Virus record (IMG/VR): IMGVR_UViG_3300010885_029793
Coordinates: 1 to 56,380 of that record
Strand: one strand, 5' to 3'
Source of the DNA: a virus
DNA length: 56,380 nt
Every line of letters begins with the position of its first letter. Positions within the stretch are counted from its first letter, which is position 1. The position numbers and the translations under genes are program-made. Below are positions 1 through 8,023 of this stretch, piece by piece. The notes below the pieces were generated by a model. The model searched no databases. It was not told the origin of the DNA and saw nothing but the letters and a program-made list of their open reading frames with translations.

Positions 1-123
1 ACGTCGCCCGCGACTTCGTCATCTTCGATCAAGCCGTTTGACTTCAGGAATCGCTTGGCTTTTTGCTTGAACTGGGCGTTGATGCGTTCGCCGGAAATGC
101 CCGATTCTCCCGCCGCCGATTCC
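1..123. repeat. terminal direct repeat, left copy (assembly overlap)
   Basis: These 123 bases are identical to 56258-56380. They fall inside the tape-measure gene, and the reading frame closes exactly when one copy is removed, so the repeat is most simply the overlap of a circular assembly. A genuine physical end repeat inside an essential gene is less likely. Confidence 0.95.
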
Positions 124-1430
124 AGGTACTGTTTTTCATAGTCGTCTTGCTGCGATCGGGACGTTTCAGACGCGAATTTATCGCGGTTCCGTTCGACTTC
201 GTGGTCGTATTCTTCCTGGGCTTTGGCTTCGTCGCTTTTCTTGTCTTGTTCCCGTTTGTCGACTTCGGCGTTGTGGGCTTCGGCGTAATCTTCCGCCGCC
301 TTTTTCTGTTCGGCAAACTGGCGGACCGAGTCAGAATTCTGGTAGTTCTCGGTCTTTTCTTTCTTTTTGGCCGCTTCGACCGTCCCTTCGTTGCGGATCT
401 TGTTTGCCAGTTCCGGGTCGACCCGGCTGATCTGATCGACCATTCGTTTCTGTTGTTCGGGGTTGGCGGCCCCTTCGTACAATTGTTTGTTGATGGCGTT
501 GGTGCGAAGATCGCCGGCCTTTTCTTCAAGTTCGGCCATTCGCTTTTTGCTGTCGGCCGACATGCTTTTGGATTTGCCCCACGCCTCCATCCTTAGCTTT
601 TTTAATTCGTCCTGTTCTTCGCCGGGAAGATAGAACGATTTGTCTCGACCTTCCGATTCTTGTTTGGCCGCCAGTTTGCCGACCAGGGCTTTAGCCCCGC
701 CCTTGTTATTGCGAATCAGGTCTTTGATCTTGGTCAGCGATTCTTCGTCCTTATCGCTTCGCTTGCCGATGGATTCGCCGAAATCCTGGGTCTCTTTGTA
801 TTTGTTCAGCCGTGCCGTTTCGTTGGCCGTTTTTTCGGTTTTCTTGCCGAGTTCTTCCATCGCTTCGGCTTCGGTCTTGATCTTCTCCGCGCCGAGGCCC
901 ATCAGACCGATTAGTTTGTCCCAATGGGTATAAAGCAGATTGCCGGCGATCATCGCCACGCCCAGAACGGCCGACATTTGCATCACGTTGTTGATGATCG
1001 GCCGAAGGCCCATTTCGCCAACGTATTGCAAGTCGTCCATCGTCTGGCCCAGTTGCATGAACTGGTAGCCGGCTTTGCCGGCGGACCCGCCGGCTTTTCC
1101 TGTTCCGGCGGCCGCCGCGCCGGTCCGGCTGATATAACGCTGGGTCGCGTCGGAAGCCATCGACGTGGACGCGGCCGACCGGTCGATCTGATCGCGGACC
1201 GATTGGAGCGCGGCCCGCGTTGCGCCCAGCGACGCGGTTAATGCGTCATGCCGGGATTTGTATTCGGCCGTCTTGATAGATCCGCTGGTGTACTCGCCTT
1301 TAAGCGCAACCAGGGCGGCTTCGATTTGCTGGGTCGAGTTCAGTAGGGTTCGAAAATCGGCTTTGACGGCATCGGTCTTGGCCGAAACGTCAACGTAGAC
1401 GCCGCCCAGCGAATTTCCACCGGTGGACAT
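1..1430 (-). CDS. tail length tape-measure protein, N-terminal part (gene continues at 56257-55633)
   Basis: Reading the minus strand from ATG at 1430 gives an open frame to base 1, continuing at 56257 and stopping at 55633: 2055 nt, 684 residues. The protein is helical and rich in Glu, Lys, Ala and Gln, with long charged coiled-coil stretches. One hydrophobic segment lies at about residues 130-165 (near 1040-930). This composition, the position after the tail chaperone and before the distal tail genes, and the size fit a siphovirus tape measure, which sets tail length and helps DNA entry. At about 0.15 nm per residue it predicts a tail near 100 nm. The start lies 3 nt after the chaperone stop. 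Confidence 0.85.
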   Translation of the reverse strand, partial: MSTGGNSLGGVYVDVSAKTDAVKADFRTLLNSTQQIEAALVALKGEYTSGSIKTAEYKSRHDALTASLGATRAALQSVRDQIDRSAASTSMASDATQRYISRTGAAAAGTGKAGGSAGKAGYQFMQLGQTMDDLQYVGEMGLRPIINNVMQMSAVLGVAMIAGNLLYTHWDKLIGLMGLGAEKIKTEAEAMEELGKKTEKTANETARLNKYKETQDFGESIGKRSDKDEESLTKIKDLIRNNKGGAKALVGKLAAKQESEGRDKSFYLPGEEQDELKKLRMEAWGKSKSMSADSKKRMAELEEKAGDLRTNAINKQLYEGAANPEQQKRMVDQISRVDPELANKIRNEGTVEAAKKKEKTENYQNSDSVRQFAEQKKAAEDYAEAHNAEVDKREQDKKSDEAKAQEEYDHEVERNRDKFASETSRSQQDDYEKQYLESAAGESGISGERINAQFKQKAKRFLKSNGLIEDDEVAGD

Positions 1431-1433
1431 GGT

Positions 1434-2129
1434 TTAGAGCCCCTTCGCCTTGGACCGTTCCAGGCTTTCCAGGTACAGCGTACGCCGCCGGATTGCGGCC
1501 GCCTCGATAGATTCATGGGGTCCGACGGTCGGCCCGAATTCGGGCGGTTTGCCGCCCGACAAAAGCAATAAGACCTGGGAGAACGTCAGGTCCGGGAATT
1601 CCAAGGGCGACAAGGGCGCGGTCTTGGCAACCCGGCAATAGAGCTCGGCCCATTTGATCGGGTCGCGGTTGGTCGACGCCCGGTCGCCTTCGATGATGCG
1701 GTTCAATTCGGCCAACGGGTCGTTCGCCCAGACAATCCGTTGGAGCCGTCCCCATTCGGCAAGATCGGCCTGGACGACCGCGTCGCCGACCTGGTCGCGG
1801 GATATCGTGGGATCATGTTGGGAAAACGCGATCCAGGCAAATTCCATCAATCCGTCTGGCGTCCACAATTCCTGAAAGAATCGCGGTTCGCCGAACTGGG
1901 GAGATCCGTTTTCGGCGATATCCAGGGCCGCGAACGCCAGGTCGATCCTATCCGCATCGTCGGCCAAGGCGATCTGGGCGCGGATTTCGTCCATAGGATC
2001 GACCCAGACCGATGCCACCCAGGCTTCCAGCCTGGCGATCGACCGAATCGTGAATTCGGAGCACAAAAAAACCGCGCCACCGAAGCGAAACTTCAGAGGC
2101 GCGGGAACGAACGACAATAATCCACGCAT
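1434..2129 (-). CDS. tail assembly chaperone-like protein
   Basis: 231 residues, soluble and mixed alpha, with no recognised catalytic motif. It lies exactly between the tail tube gene and the tape measure, where siphoviruses encode the chaperone that coats the tape measure during assembly. The ATG at 2129 overlaps the preceding stop as ATGA, which supports this start over a TTG one codon upstream. Many phages make a -1 frameshifted longer chaperone here, but no second overlapping frame is evident. The function is assigned from gene order. Confidence 0.55.
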   Translation of the reverse strand: MRGLLSFVPAPLKFRFGGAVFLCSEFTIRSIARLEAWVASVWVDPMDEIRAQIALADDADRIDLAFAALDIAENGSPQFGEPRFFQELWTPDGLMEFAWIAFSQHDPTISRDQVGDAVVQADLAEWGRLQRIVWANDPLAELNRIIEGDRASTNRDPIKWAELYCRVAKTAPLSPLEFPDLTFSQVLLLLSGGKPPEFGPTVGPHESIEAAAIRRRTLYLESLERSKAKGL

Positions 2130-2503
2130 CAACCCGTCCTGACGTATGCGCCTTCGGAATGGAACGTGAAGGAAAACTTGACCGCGCCTTTTGCCGTGAC
2201 GGACTTGGACGAGATCTTGTCGATATAGACGTCGCCACTGATCGACGGTCCGCCTGGAACCACAATCGAAGCGCCGGTGACCAGTTCACCTTCGGCGAAC
2301 GTTGGCGGGGAATCGCCTTCGTACGCACAATCCAGCGAACCGGACCATTTCTTGATGGTTGGGGTTGAGGAGTGAAACCCGCCCGACTTCAAGTTCGTCA
2401 TTTCGTCGAATTCGGCTTCGGTGTCATAGCTCCCGTCCATGACGGCCAAAGCCGCCTTGAAGGTTGCCACCGCGCTTTTGCCGGCCAGATAGACTTGTGC
2501 CAC
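2129..2503 (-). CDS. major tail tube protein-like
   Basis: 124 residues, beta-rich. It begins MAQVYLAGKSAVATFKAA and contains KKWSGSLDCAYEGDSPPTF, resembling the small immunoglobulin-free tail tube proteins of HK97-like siphophages. The start is GTG at 2503, with a strong GGGAGGG ribosome site about 5 nt upstream. It sits directly before the chaperone and tape measure, the standard place for a tube subunit. The neighbour at 2561-3034 could instead be the tube protein, so the assignment is moderate. Confidence 0.55.
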   Translation of the reverse strand: MAQVYLAGKSAVATFKAALAVMDGSYDTEAEFDEMTNLKSGGFHSSTPTIKKWSGSLDCAYEGDSPPTFAEGELVTGASIVVPGGPSISGDVYIDKISSKSVTAKGAVKFSFTFHSEGAYVRTG

Positions 2504-2560
2504 TCTTCGCCCTCCCGTTGGTCAGATGTGCGAAACGGATCGACTTGGACAGAATCCGGT

Positions 2561-3034
2561 TTATTCGCCGGCGATGGAAATTTCGTAGACCAAACTGGCC
2601 GTGGAAACGAACCGCAAGAGATCGGCCGTGGCGGGCGTGACGGTCTTACCGTTCCGCCACTGGAACACGACTTCCTCGCCCGGTCCCAGGTTGATCGACC
2701 CGAACAACGCGGTCGCGCCGTTGGCAACGCCGGTGTCGATCGTCAGGGTTCCGGACGTTCCGGTGTTTCGGATATACAACCCCTTGATCGACGAAAAAAC
2801 GCACGCATCGCCCACGCCATTGATCAGGGCCCCGGCAAGGTCCAGGGTTTCGGTGCCACTGAGGGTCCGGGCGTCACTCCATCCCTTGTTCGCCTTCTGG
2901 ACGCCGGATCCAATCGCGTACGCGGTCTGGGCGTTGCGGGAGAATTCGTCGCGTTTCTTCTGACTTCCGGTCGATCCGTTTGAAGTCGAGATATTCGAAA
3001 AATGGGTCGTGATCTGAAACGTATCAAGGGCCAT
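2561..3034 (-). CDS. virion protein, probable tail subunit
   Basis: 157 residues. The N-terminal third is polar and the C-terminal part is a beta-rich domain with GLYIRNTGTSGTLTIDTG and GPGEEVVFQWRNG. This resembles small beta-sandwich decoration or tail proteins in which a field value is displayed on the virion. It lies between the tail terminator and the tube-like gene in the tail operon. A second tube or decoration subunit is the likeliest role. No enzymatic residues are visible. Confidence 0.45.
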   Translation of the reverse strand: MALDTFQITTHFSNISTSNGSTGSQKKRDEFSRNAQTAYAIGSGVQKANKGWSDARTLSGTETLDLAGALINGVGDACVFSSIKGLYIRNTGTSGTLTIDTGVANGATALFGSINLGPGEEVVFQWRNGKTVTPATADLLRFVSTASLVYEISIAGE

Positions 3035-3055
3035 GAGACCTCCGATGAATAGCGG

Positions 3056-4570
3056 TTAACGTGAATAACTTCGGGCGACCAAGAACGTAAGATGCAAACG
3101 GTAGGTCCAGACGTCGGACCCGTCCGGACCTCGATCAGGATCTTTTTCCAGCATGTTGCCGGTGTTGACCCATCGCGAAAGTTCATACCACTGCTTCCAC
3201 GCAAACACGGGATGGCCGCTTTTGCGTGGCAGGAGATCGTCGTGGATCAGGTCGCCAAGCCGGCTGGCGTCGGCCTTGGAGCCAAAGACGTTGATCTGAA
3301 CGGGAATCTGATAGGTGTACCCGTCGCCCGAATGGATTTCGGTTTCCGAGGCCGCAACGCTGAAGATGACCGCGTACGGCAACCGTTGGTTGCGTGCCGC
3401 CTCGTCCCGCCAGAGCCAGCCCGACTTGCCAAAATCGTCGGCCCGCAACGGGTCGAGATAGGTCCAGATCGCTTCGATCAGATCGTCGCCCGTGTAGGTC
3501 GTGTTTGGCGTGGCAACAAACGCGGCCGTCGAAACGGTGGCCGAGAGTGACACGCCTGGCAATGTGACGGCCGACGACGCAAAGGCCGAACGGGCCGGTG
3601 TGAAAAGAACAGAAGATGCGACCGTGGCGGAACCCAAACTAATCCCGGCCGAACCGGCCGAAGGTACAGGTCCGATTGTTGCGGCCGCCGCCGTGATTGA
3701 ACCGCCGCCCAGCGAAACCGCCAGCGTAGAACTGGCCGGGGTTGGAATCGTTGTTGCGGCCGCCGCCGTGATTGAACCGCCGCCCAGCGAAACCGCCAGC
3801 GTAGAACTGGAAGGATTCGGAATAGCGGTCAATGCGGTACTGCTAATCGTGGCCGTACCCAAGTTCACGGCGAGCGAACCGGATGCAATGTAGGGTTGCA
3901 CGGCACCAATTGATAAGCCGCTAAGGCTTAAGCCTGTGCCAATGCGTGGCTGGATAGCACCAATCGCTAAGTAGGAAAGCGAAACGCTTGGTGCAAAAGT
4001 TGCTGCCTTAAAGGCAAGGGTGAATGAATAAGAACTTGCCGGAAAATCAACCGAAGAACTGTAAGGCGATGCCAGATTCCATTGAGTGGTACCCGTGGCG
4101 CCTGTCGTTGCAAGGATTGTGTCCGCCACCGTCACGCCAAGCGAACTGCTTATCGCATTGATGCGTACGGTGCCTTGCGATACAGAGGACACCGTTTGCG
4201 GACCTTGATCCGTGCCGCCCGAAATATAGTTGATAAAAACAACCAGATCGCCGCTGGCGGTCGTCGTTACGCTGGGAGACGTTTGATAGCTGATGTCGTA
4301 ACTGGTGCCGTTGATCCCGGCAACATCAAAACCGCTTACACCCGAATATAACAATAATGCACCAGCAAAACTAAATGTTCCAGTTTCGCTTCCGGTGGCA
4401 ATTTTATAATAAGCCTTTGCCCCTGCTATCGACGTCGCAAGAGTGTATCCCGTTGGGGTTGACGATGGATTTCCCACCAGGACCAAGAGATCGCCGGCAG
4501 CGATCGCACCCAATGGGGTATAGCTGAAACCGCTGTATCCGTATGTGCTTGACTTATAGGCAATAGCCAT
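3056..4570 (-). CDS. tail terminator fused to an N-terminal Ser/Thr/Ala-rich beta domain
   Basis: 504 residues in two parts. Residues 1 to about 370 are low-complexity, Ser/Thr/Ala/Gly-rich and beta-prone, and carry tandem copies of a unit around SSTLAVSLGGGSITAAAAT. The last ~130 residues, starting near TGDDLIEAIWTYLDPL, match the DUF3168-like tail terminator pattern (a globular alpha/beta subunit that caps the tube under the head). Tail terminators are normally 110-150 residues, so a long surface-type N-terminal extension is unusual and would decorate the neck or upper tail. The coding DNA holds a 60-bp perfect repeat at 3676-3735 and 3751-3810. Confidence 0.55.
   Translation of the reverse strand: MAIAYKSSTYGYSGFSYTPLGAIAAGDLLVLVGNPSSTPTGYTLATSIAGAKAYYKIATGSETGTFSFAGALLLYSGVSGFDVAGINGTSYDISYQTSPSVTTTASGDLVVFINYISGGTDQGPQTVSSVSQGTVRINAISSSLGVTVADTILATTGATGTTQWNLASPYSSSVDFPASSYSFTLAFKAATFAPSVSLSYLAIGAIQPRIGTGLSLSGLSIGAVQPYIASGSLAVNLGTATISSTALTAIPNPSSSTLAVSLGGGSITAAAATTIPTPASSTLAVSLGGGSITAAAATIGPVPSAGSAGISLGSATVASSVLFTPARSAFASSAVTLPGVSLSATVSTAAFVATPNTTYTGDDLIEAIWTYLDPLRADDFGKSGWLWRDEAARNQRLPYAVIFSVAASETEIHSGDGYTYQIPVQINVFGSKADASRLGDLIHDDLLPRKSGHPVFAWKQWYELSRWVNTGNMLEKDPDRGPDGSDVWTYRLHLTFLVARSYSR
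3676..3810. repeat. tandem repeat, 75-bp period, 60-bp identical core
   Basis: Positions 3676-3735 and 3751-3810 are identical. They encode repeated GGGSITAAAAT/SSTLAVSL units of the tail terminator fusion. Perfect DNA identity suggests recent duplication or ongoing copy-number change. Confidence 0.9.
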
Positions 4571-4572
4571 CG

Positions 4573-5991
4573 CTACACCTCAAACTGGCCTGGGAAGCCG
4601 TTTTGGCGAGATTGGGCCGTATTAGTCAAGCTGAAGTCGTGCGAGGCCGCCGCTGTAAATGGTCCAGGGCTGGATTCCGTAATCGCTCCACGCTGCCATG
4701 ATTCCCAGCATCCTGATAATTGAGTGGAACTAATACTATAGAATCCGTTGTTGATAAGTTGCATAGTCCAGGCGTTAACGGACGAACTATAGACTACGCC
4801 TGTTGTGCAATTGGAGATCAAGTTGTTGGCTGCGACGACATGGCCGGTGGTCGCGGCCGCGACAGAAACCCCGGTTGTGCAGTTGTAGATCACGTTGTTT
4901 AGATAGCTGGAATTGTTGGCGTTTGTTCCAGAGATGCTAATGCCAGTTCCGCCCCCTTCGATCAAATTAAAGCTAGCAATCGTACCCTGGCCGCCTACGT
5001 TCATTGCGGCAACGCCGCCGCGAGTGGCATTGCCGAGCAGATTACAATAGCCTTGATTTAAGAATGCGGCCGACGACGAACCTATTCCGGCATTATTGAT
5101 CAAACATCCGGTGGCATGAAGTGTGGTGCCGTAGGAGTTGGTACAGGCAAAGGCATTGTTGCTCGTTGCCGACGCCGTGGCACGGCAGCGTACCAATCGG
5201 TTATACGCGTTGGTTCCAGTGCTTCCTATCACGGTGTTCCCACCGGCTGGCGTTCCCGAAAATTCCAAGTTCTCCAGCCAGTTCCAACCCGACAATAAGA
5301 AAAGGTTAGCCGTCGCCGTGCTAGTGATTTGGGGTCGCGTTGCACCTACAGGCGCGGCCGATTGCCCTGTTGGCGCTGTCAGCGTACCGTTAATGTTAGC
5401 GCAATTGTCGATGTCGCTGGCGTATCCTATGGTGCCCGCTGTACCGGTCAGTGTGGAATAATAGCCCCGCCAACAAATTGGTTTTGCCGCCAGTCCGATC
5501 GGTAGCGTGACCTGTGCCGAATTTGCGTAAGTGCCTGCCTGGATGTTGATTCTCAAACCGGCATATTGCGTTCCGGTCAATGCCGCCGATGTGGCCGGTG
5601 AGTTCATAACGCCGTTAGTACCGACGATCGCCAGGCTTTTCCAGGGACCACCCACGCGACAAGCCACCGTGCCGGTAAGGCCGGATACCGTTCCAAGTGC
5701 CGTGTTATTAGGGCTGGTTGCAGCTTGGTTATACACCACAATAATCGTGCTGGACGTTACGCTTTGAACCTGACCGGTAAACCGAGAAACCAATTCTCCC
5801 GCAATGTAAAAACTGACCCATGAACCCGCCGATATTCCGCTGGCAAACGGTGTTCCACTGCTAGCGGTGAAGGTGGTCAGGCCGCTAGTCGTGGACACCG
5901 AACCTTGAATTTCGGTAGGCGTGGCAGTGCTATCGGTGCCGGCATTTCGGTCGTCGCCGTTCGGCGTCATGTACAGGTCAAGAATGGCCAT
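4573..5991 (-). CDS. tail spike-like protein, right-handed parallel beta-helix
   Basis: 472 residues. The N-terminus MAILDLYMTPNGDDRNAGT is followed by repeated short Asn-, Gly-, Thr- and Ser-rich strands such as SYLNNVIYNCTTGVSVAAAT and VVAANNLISNCTTGVVYSSS, typical of pectate-lyase-like beta-helices in phage receptor-binding spikes and glycan depolymerases. No catalytic triad can be assigned by eye. The gene starts 12 nt after the stop of 6003-6344, and its DNA is visibly more A/T-rich than its neighbours, as is common in swapped adsorption genes. It sits in the head-tail region rather than with the distal tail genes. Confidence 0.6.
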   Translation of the reverse strand: MAILDLYMTPNGDDRNAGTDSTATPTEIQGSVSTTSGLTTFTASSGTPFASGISAGSWVSFYIAGELVSRFTGQVQSVTSSTIIVVYNQAATSPNNTALGTVSGLTGTVACRVGGPWKSLAIVGTNGVMNSPATSAALTGTQYAGLRINIQAGTYANSAQVTLPIGLAAKPICWRGYYSTLTGTAGTIGYASDIDNCANINGTLTAPTGQSAAPVGATRPQITSTATANLFLLSGWNWLENLEFSGTPAGGNTVIGSTGTNAYNRLVRCRATASATSNNAFACTNSYGTTLHATGCLINNAGIGSSSAAFLNQGYCNLLGNATRGGVAAMNVGGQGTIASFNLIEGGGTGISISGTNANNSSYLNNVIYNCTTGVSVAAATTGHVVAANNLISNCTTGVVYSSSVNAWTMQLINNGFYSISSTQLSGCWESWQRGAITESSPGPFTAAASHDFSLTNTAQSRQNGFPGQFEV

Positions 5992-6002
5992 GAATTAGCC
6001 TT

Positions 6003-6344
6003 TTAGCGAGTGGAGCCATTTACCTGGATCGCTTGTGCTATGTTGGCAGGGGTAGCGCCTACGCCTGGTACCGTGGTAACCGTGGCGTTCGTCACAATTT
6101 GGTCTAGAGCCGCTTTGAAATTCTGAATCTGTATGCCGGTAATACGCGGTCGACCATCGGCCGCAGATCCATCGCCAATGGTATTGCTGTTCCCGGACGC
6201 GACAATCAAGGCATTTATGCCATAGGCTGCGTAATCAGCTTGAAATGATTGCGCGGCTAATACTAATGCCGTGATCCGGTCTGCGAGTGGACGGATGCGA
6301 TTATTGGCAAATAATCCCAATTGTGGGTCGATAGTGTCAGCCAT
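6003..6344 (-). CDS. hypothetical protein of the tail operon
   Basis: 113 residues. It starts MADTIDPQLGLFANNRIRPLADRI, is helical in the first half and Gly/Thr-rich in the second, with no membrane segment or cysteine. It lies between a 96-residue protein and the beta-helix spike and is probably co-transcribed with them. A small virion or spike-assembly subunit is plausible, but no family is recognised. Confidence 0.5.
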   Translation of the reverse strand: MADTIDPQLGLFANNRIRPLADRITALVLAAQSFQADYAAYGINALIVASGNSNTIGDGSAADGRPRITGIQIQNFKAALDQIVTNATVTTVPGVGATPANIAQAIQVNGSTR

Positions 6345-6359
6345 TGTCTCTCCGTGGTG

Positions 6360-6650
6360 TTACAACGTGGACGATTGGAGGTATTCAAGCGATTGTTCAA
6401 CGTGGGCAATGGTGGTTTGTGCAACCGATGCGACGTACGCCACCGCCTCGGCACGTTTCAGCCAAGGAACGGCCGAAAACAGTCGCGCGATTGTGTCGAT
6501 TGGAACGCCGGTATCTTCGGTCCTCACGGCCGCGAGACCGTCCGTTATGCCGTAGGCCAAAAGCGGATAATGGTCCAGATTCGGTCCGCCGTTGACTGGC
6601 CGGCTGGCCGTGGCGGTTCCGGCTGTGCGAATCGCTTCCGCAAATATCAT
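6360..6650 (-). CDS. hypothetical small helical protein
   Basis: 96 residues, starting MIFAEAIRTAGTATASRPVNGG, mostly helical and acidic to neutral. Its ATG at 6650 overlaps the upstream stop as ATGA, so it is translationally coupled to the virion protein at 6647-7036. No family is recognised. The coupling suggests a structural or assembly role. Confidence 0.5.
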   Translation of the reverse strand: MIFAEAIRTAGTATASRPVNGGPNLDHYPLLAYGITDGLAAVRTEDTGVPIDTIARLFSAVPWLKRAEAVAYVASVAQTTIAHVEQSLEYLQSSTL

Positions 6651-7036
6651 GCGTTGCCCTCGGTTAGCACAAACGATGTCACCGTTACCTGGCCGCCCAG
6701 CGAGACGGAACCCAAAAAGTTCAGTTCGCCGGAACCGACGCCGCATGTCCCTTCGAGATACGTGGTGGTACCGGTCGAATCCTGAAGCCGCCAGTAGCCT
6801 GGCGTTCCCGACGCGGCCGCCGATGAATCGGACCAGGTACCGGTCTGGGACTTTGTTCCGCCCGACGCCGCGTTCAACCAGGTTGATGACAGCGACAACG
6901 TCGACAGCAGCGTTCCGGTGGCCGCGTTGGCCGCTCCGGGCGCGGACCCGGTATAGATTTTGAGCTTGGCCGACGCCCCGATCTGGCTGGCGATCAGATC
7001 GAGCCTGGCGTTGCGGAGAGCGAGGGAAAATTGCAT
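6647..7036 (-). CDS. virion-associated beta-rich protein
   Basis: 129 residues. The pattern MQFSLALRNARLDLIASQIG, then LKIYTGSAPG, TGTLLSTLSLSS, GTPGYWRLQDS and a final VTVTSFVLTEGNA matches a widespread phage family of about 120 residues found beside head-tail connector genes. Its exact role is not known to me; a small decoration or tail-associated subunit is usual in annotations. It follows the HK97 gp10-like gene and precedes the spike cassette. Confidence 0.55.
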   Translation of the reverse strand: MQFSLALRNARLDLIASQIGASAKLKIYTGSAPGAANAATGTLLSTLSLSSTWLNAASGGTKSQTGTWSDSSAAASGTPGYWRLQDSTGTTTYLEGTCGVGSGELNFLGSVSLGGQVTVTSFVLTEGNA

Positions 7037-7074
7037 AGGTTGGATCTCACGTTTCAGGGTCCTTCGTGGCGGAA

Positions 7075-7377
7075 TTAGCTTTGCGTGCCGACGCCCAGAA
7101 TCTTTTGGATTTCGGCCTGTTTCTCAAGCAACGATCGCCGCAACCACGGTCGGGCCGCCATGCGTCGCGTTCCCAGTTCCAGGAACCGACCGTAATCGAG
7201 GTTGGTTCCGACCCGTCCCACGATGCCGTTGATCTCCCAGGCAATGGACCGCCGAAGATGGCCGGTTTGCTTGAAAGGGGGATCACCGGGTCTGGAACGC
7301 ATACCGCCATAGATGCGGGCTTTGTCGGAAACCTTCAGGGGCTTGGATTTCTTGAGCTTTGCCACGGCGATCTCCAA
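7075..7377 (-). CDS. HK97 gp10-like tail completion/head-tail joining protein
   Basis: 100 residues. The segment VGTNLDYGRFLELGTRRMAARPWLRRSL is the hallmark of the HK97 gp10 family (YGxxxExGT, then RPxLRxAL), whose members sit at the neck or tail-completion layer of siphophages. The N-terminal part holds the usual GxLRRSI-like segment. It lies 5 nt after 7383-7700, in the standard order after the connector genes. Confidence 0.75.
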   Translation of the reverse strand: MEIAVAKLKKSKPLKVSDKARIYGGMRSRPGDPPFKQTGHLRRSIAWEINGIVGRVGTNLDYGRFLELGTRRMAARPWLRRSLLEKQAEIQKILGVGTQS

Positions 7378-7382
7378 TCACG

Positions 7383-7700
7383 CTACGGCTTGGCCTTACC
7401 CTTGCCTTTGCCCTTGAGCAACCAGAACGGTGTATGTTTGACGAACTGGTTTTTGTCGTTCAGACGCAAATACTGTTTTTGGCCTTTGACCATGCGGTAT
7501 GCGTGGTTTTTGTTGAACTGCTCACGGAACCCGTGAACCATGCTAGCGCCGCCGCGTACTTGCCCACCGGTCAGAACTCCCGATTGCGACAACAGCCGTT
7601 TCGCGTGCGATGCCACTAGAATGCAAGCCGCCGTGACGCGTTGAGACATGATCGCCTCGATCTTGGCGATTGCGGCCGCGTCGTTCCATTGAATGGCCAT
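7383..7700 (-). CDS. neck/connector-region small protein
   Basis: 105 residues, starting MAIQWNDAAAIAKIEAIMSQ and ending in a Lys/Gly tail (GKGKGKAKP). The first half (an amphipathic helix, then HAKRLLSQSGVLTGGQV) looks like the N-terminal half of HK97 gp10-type proteins, so this and 7075-7377 may be duplicated or split members of the same family. The start overlaps the previous stop as ATGA. Confidence 0.5.
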   Translation of the reverse strand: MAIQWNDAAAIAKIEAIMSQRVTAACILVASHAKRLLSQSGVLTGGQVRGGASMVHGFREQFNKNHAYRMVKGQKQYLRLNDKNQFVKHTPFWLLKGKGKGKAKP

Positions 7701-8023
7701 CAGGCAAGTTCCACGCAATCGACCGCGAAGACTTGGCCGGCGCCGCCTTCGTCGCGTGGTTTTGCCAAAACTTGGAGCGTGACGTTCTTTTTCGGCCAGT
7801 CGATCGCGTCGCCGACGCCCAAGCCGGCCGGCCATGCCGACGCCCAGAGCGTGTATCCCGTCTGGGAGCCTTCAATGCCGTGTAGGTGAATCCGCGATGC
7901 CGACAACGGCTGAACGCACGTTCGGACCGATACGACTTCGTAGGCGGCCGTTCTGGTGCCTTTAACGTTCGTGTACGTCGCGATCTTGGCTTCGACGGTG
8001 TCGTTAAAGAAATCGTCAAGCAT
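7700..8023 (-). CDS. head closure/head-tail joining protein-like
   Basis: 107 residues. MLDDFFNDTVEAKIATYTN opens a small beta-barrel-type protein with RIHLHGIEGSQTGYTLWAS and DWPKKNVTLQVLAKP, in the size range and position of phage head closure proteins (SPP1 gp16-like) that follow the gp6-like adaptor. The ATG at 8023 overlaps the adaptor stop as TAATG. Assigned from context and general shape. Confidence 0.5.
   Translation of the reverse strand: MLDDFFNDTVEAKIATYTNVKGTRTAAYEVVSVRTCVQPLSASRIHLHGIEGSQTGYTLWASAWPAGLGVGDAIDWPKKNVTLQVLAKPRDEGGAGQVFAVDCVELA

Noticed and set aside
3676-3810. CRISPR-like repeats
   Set aside because: Only two direct copies, in frame within a coding repeat; no spacer pattern anywhere in the window.
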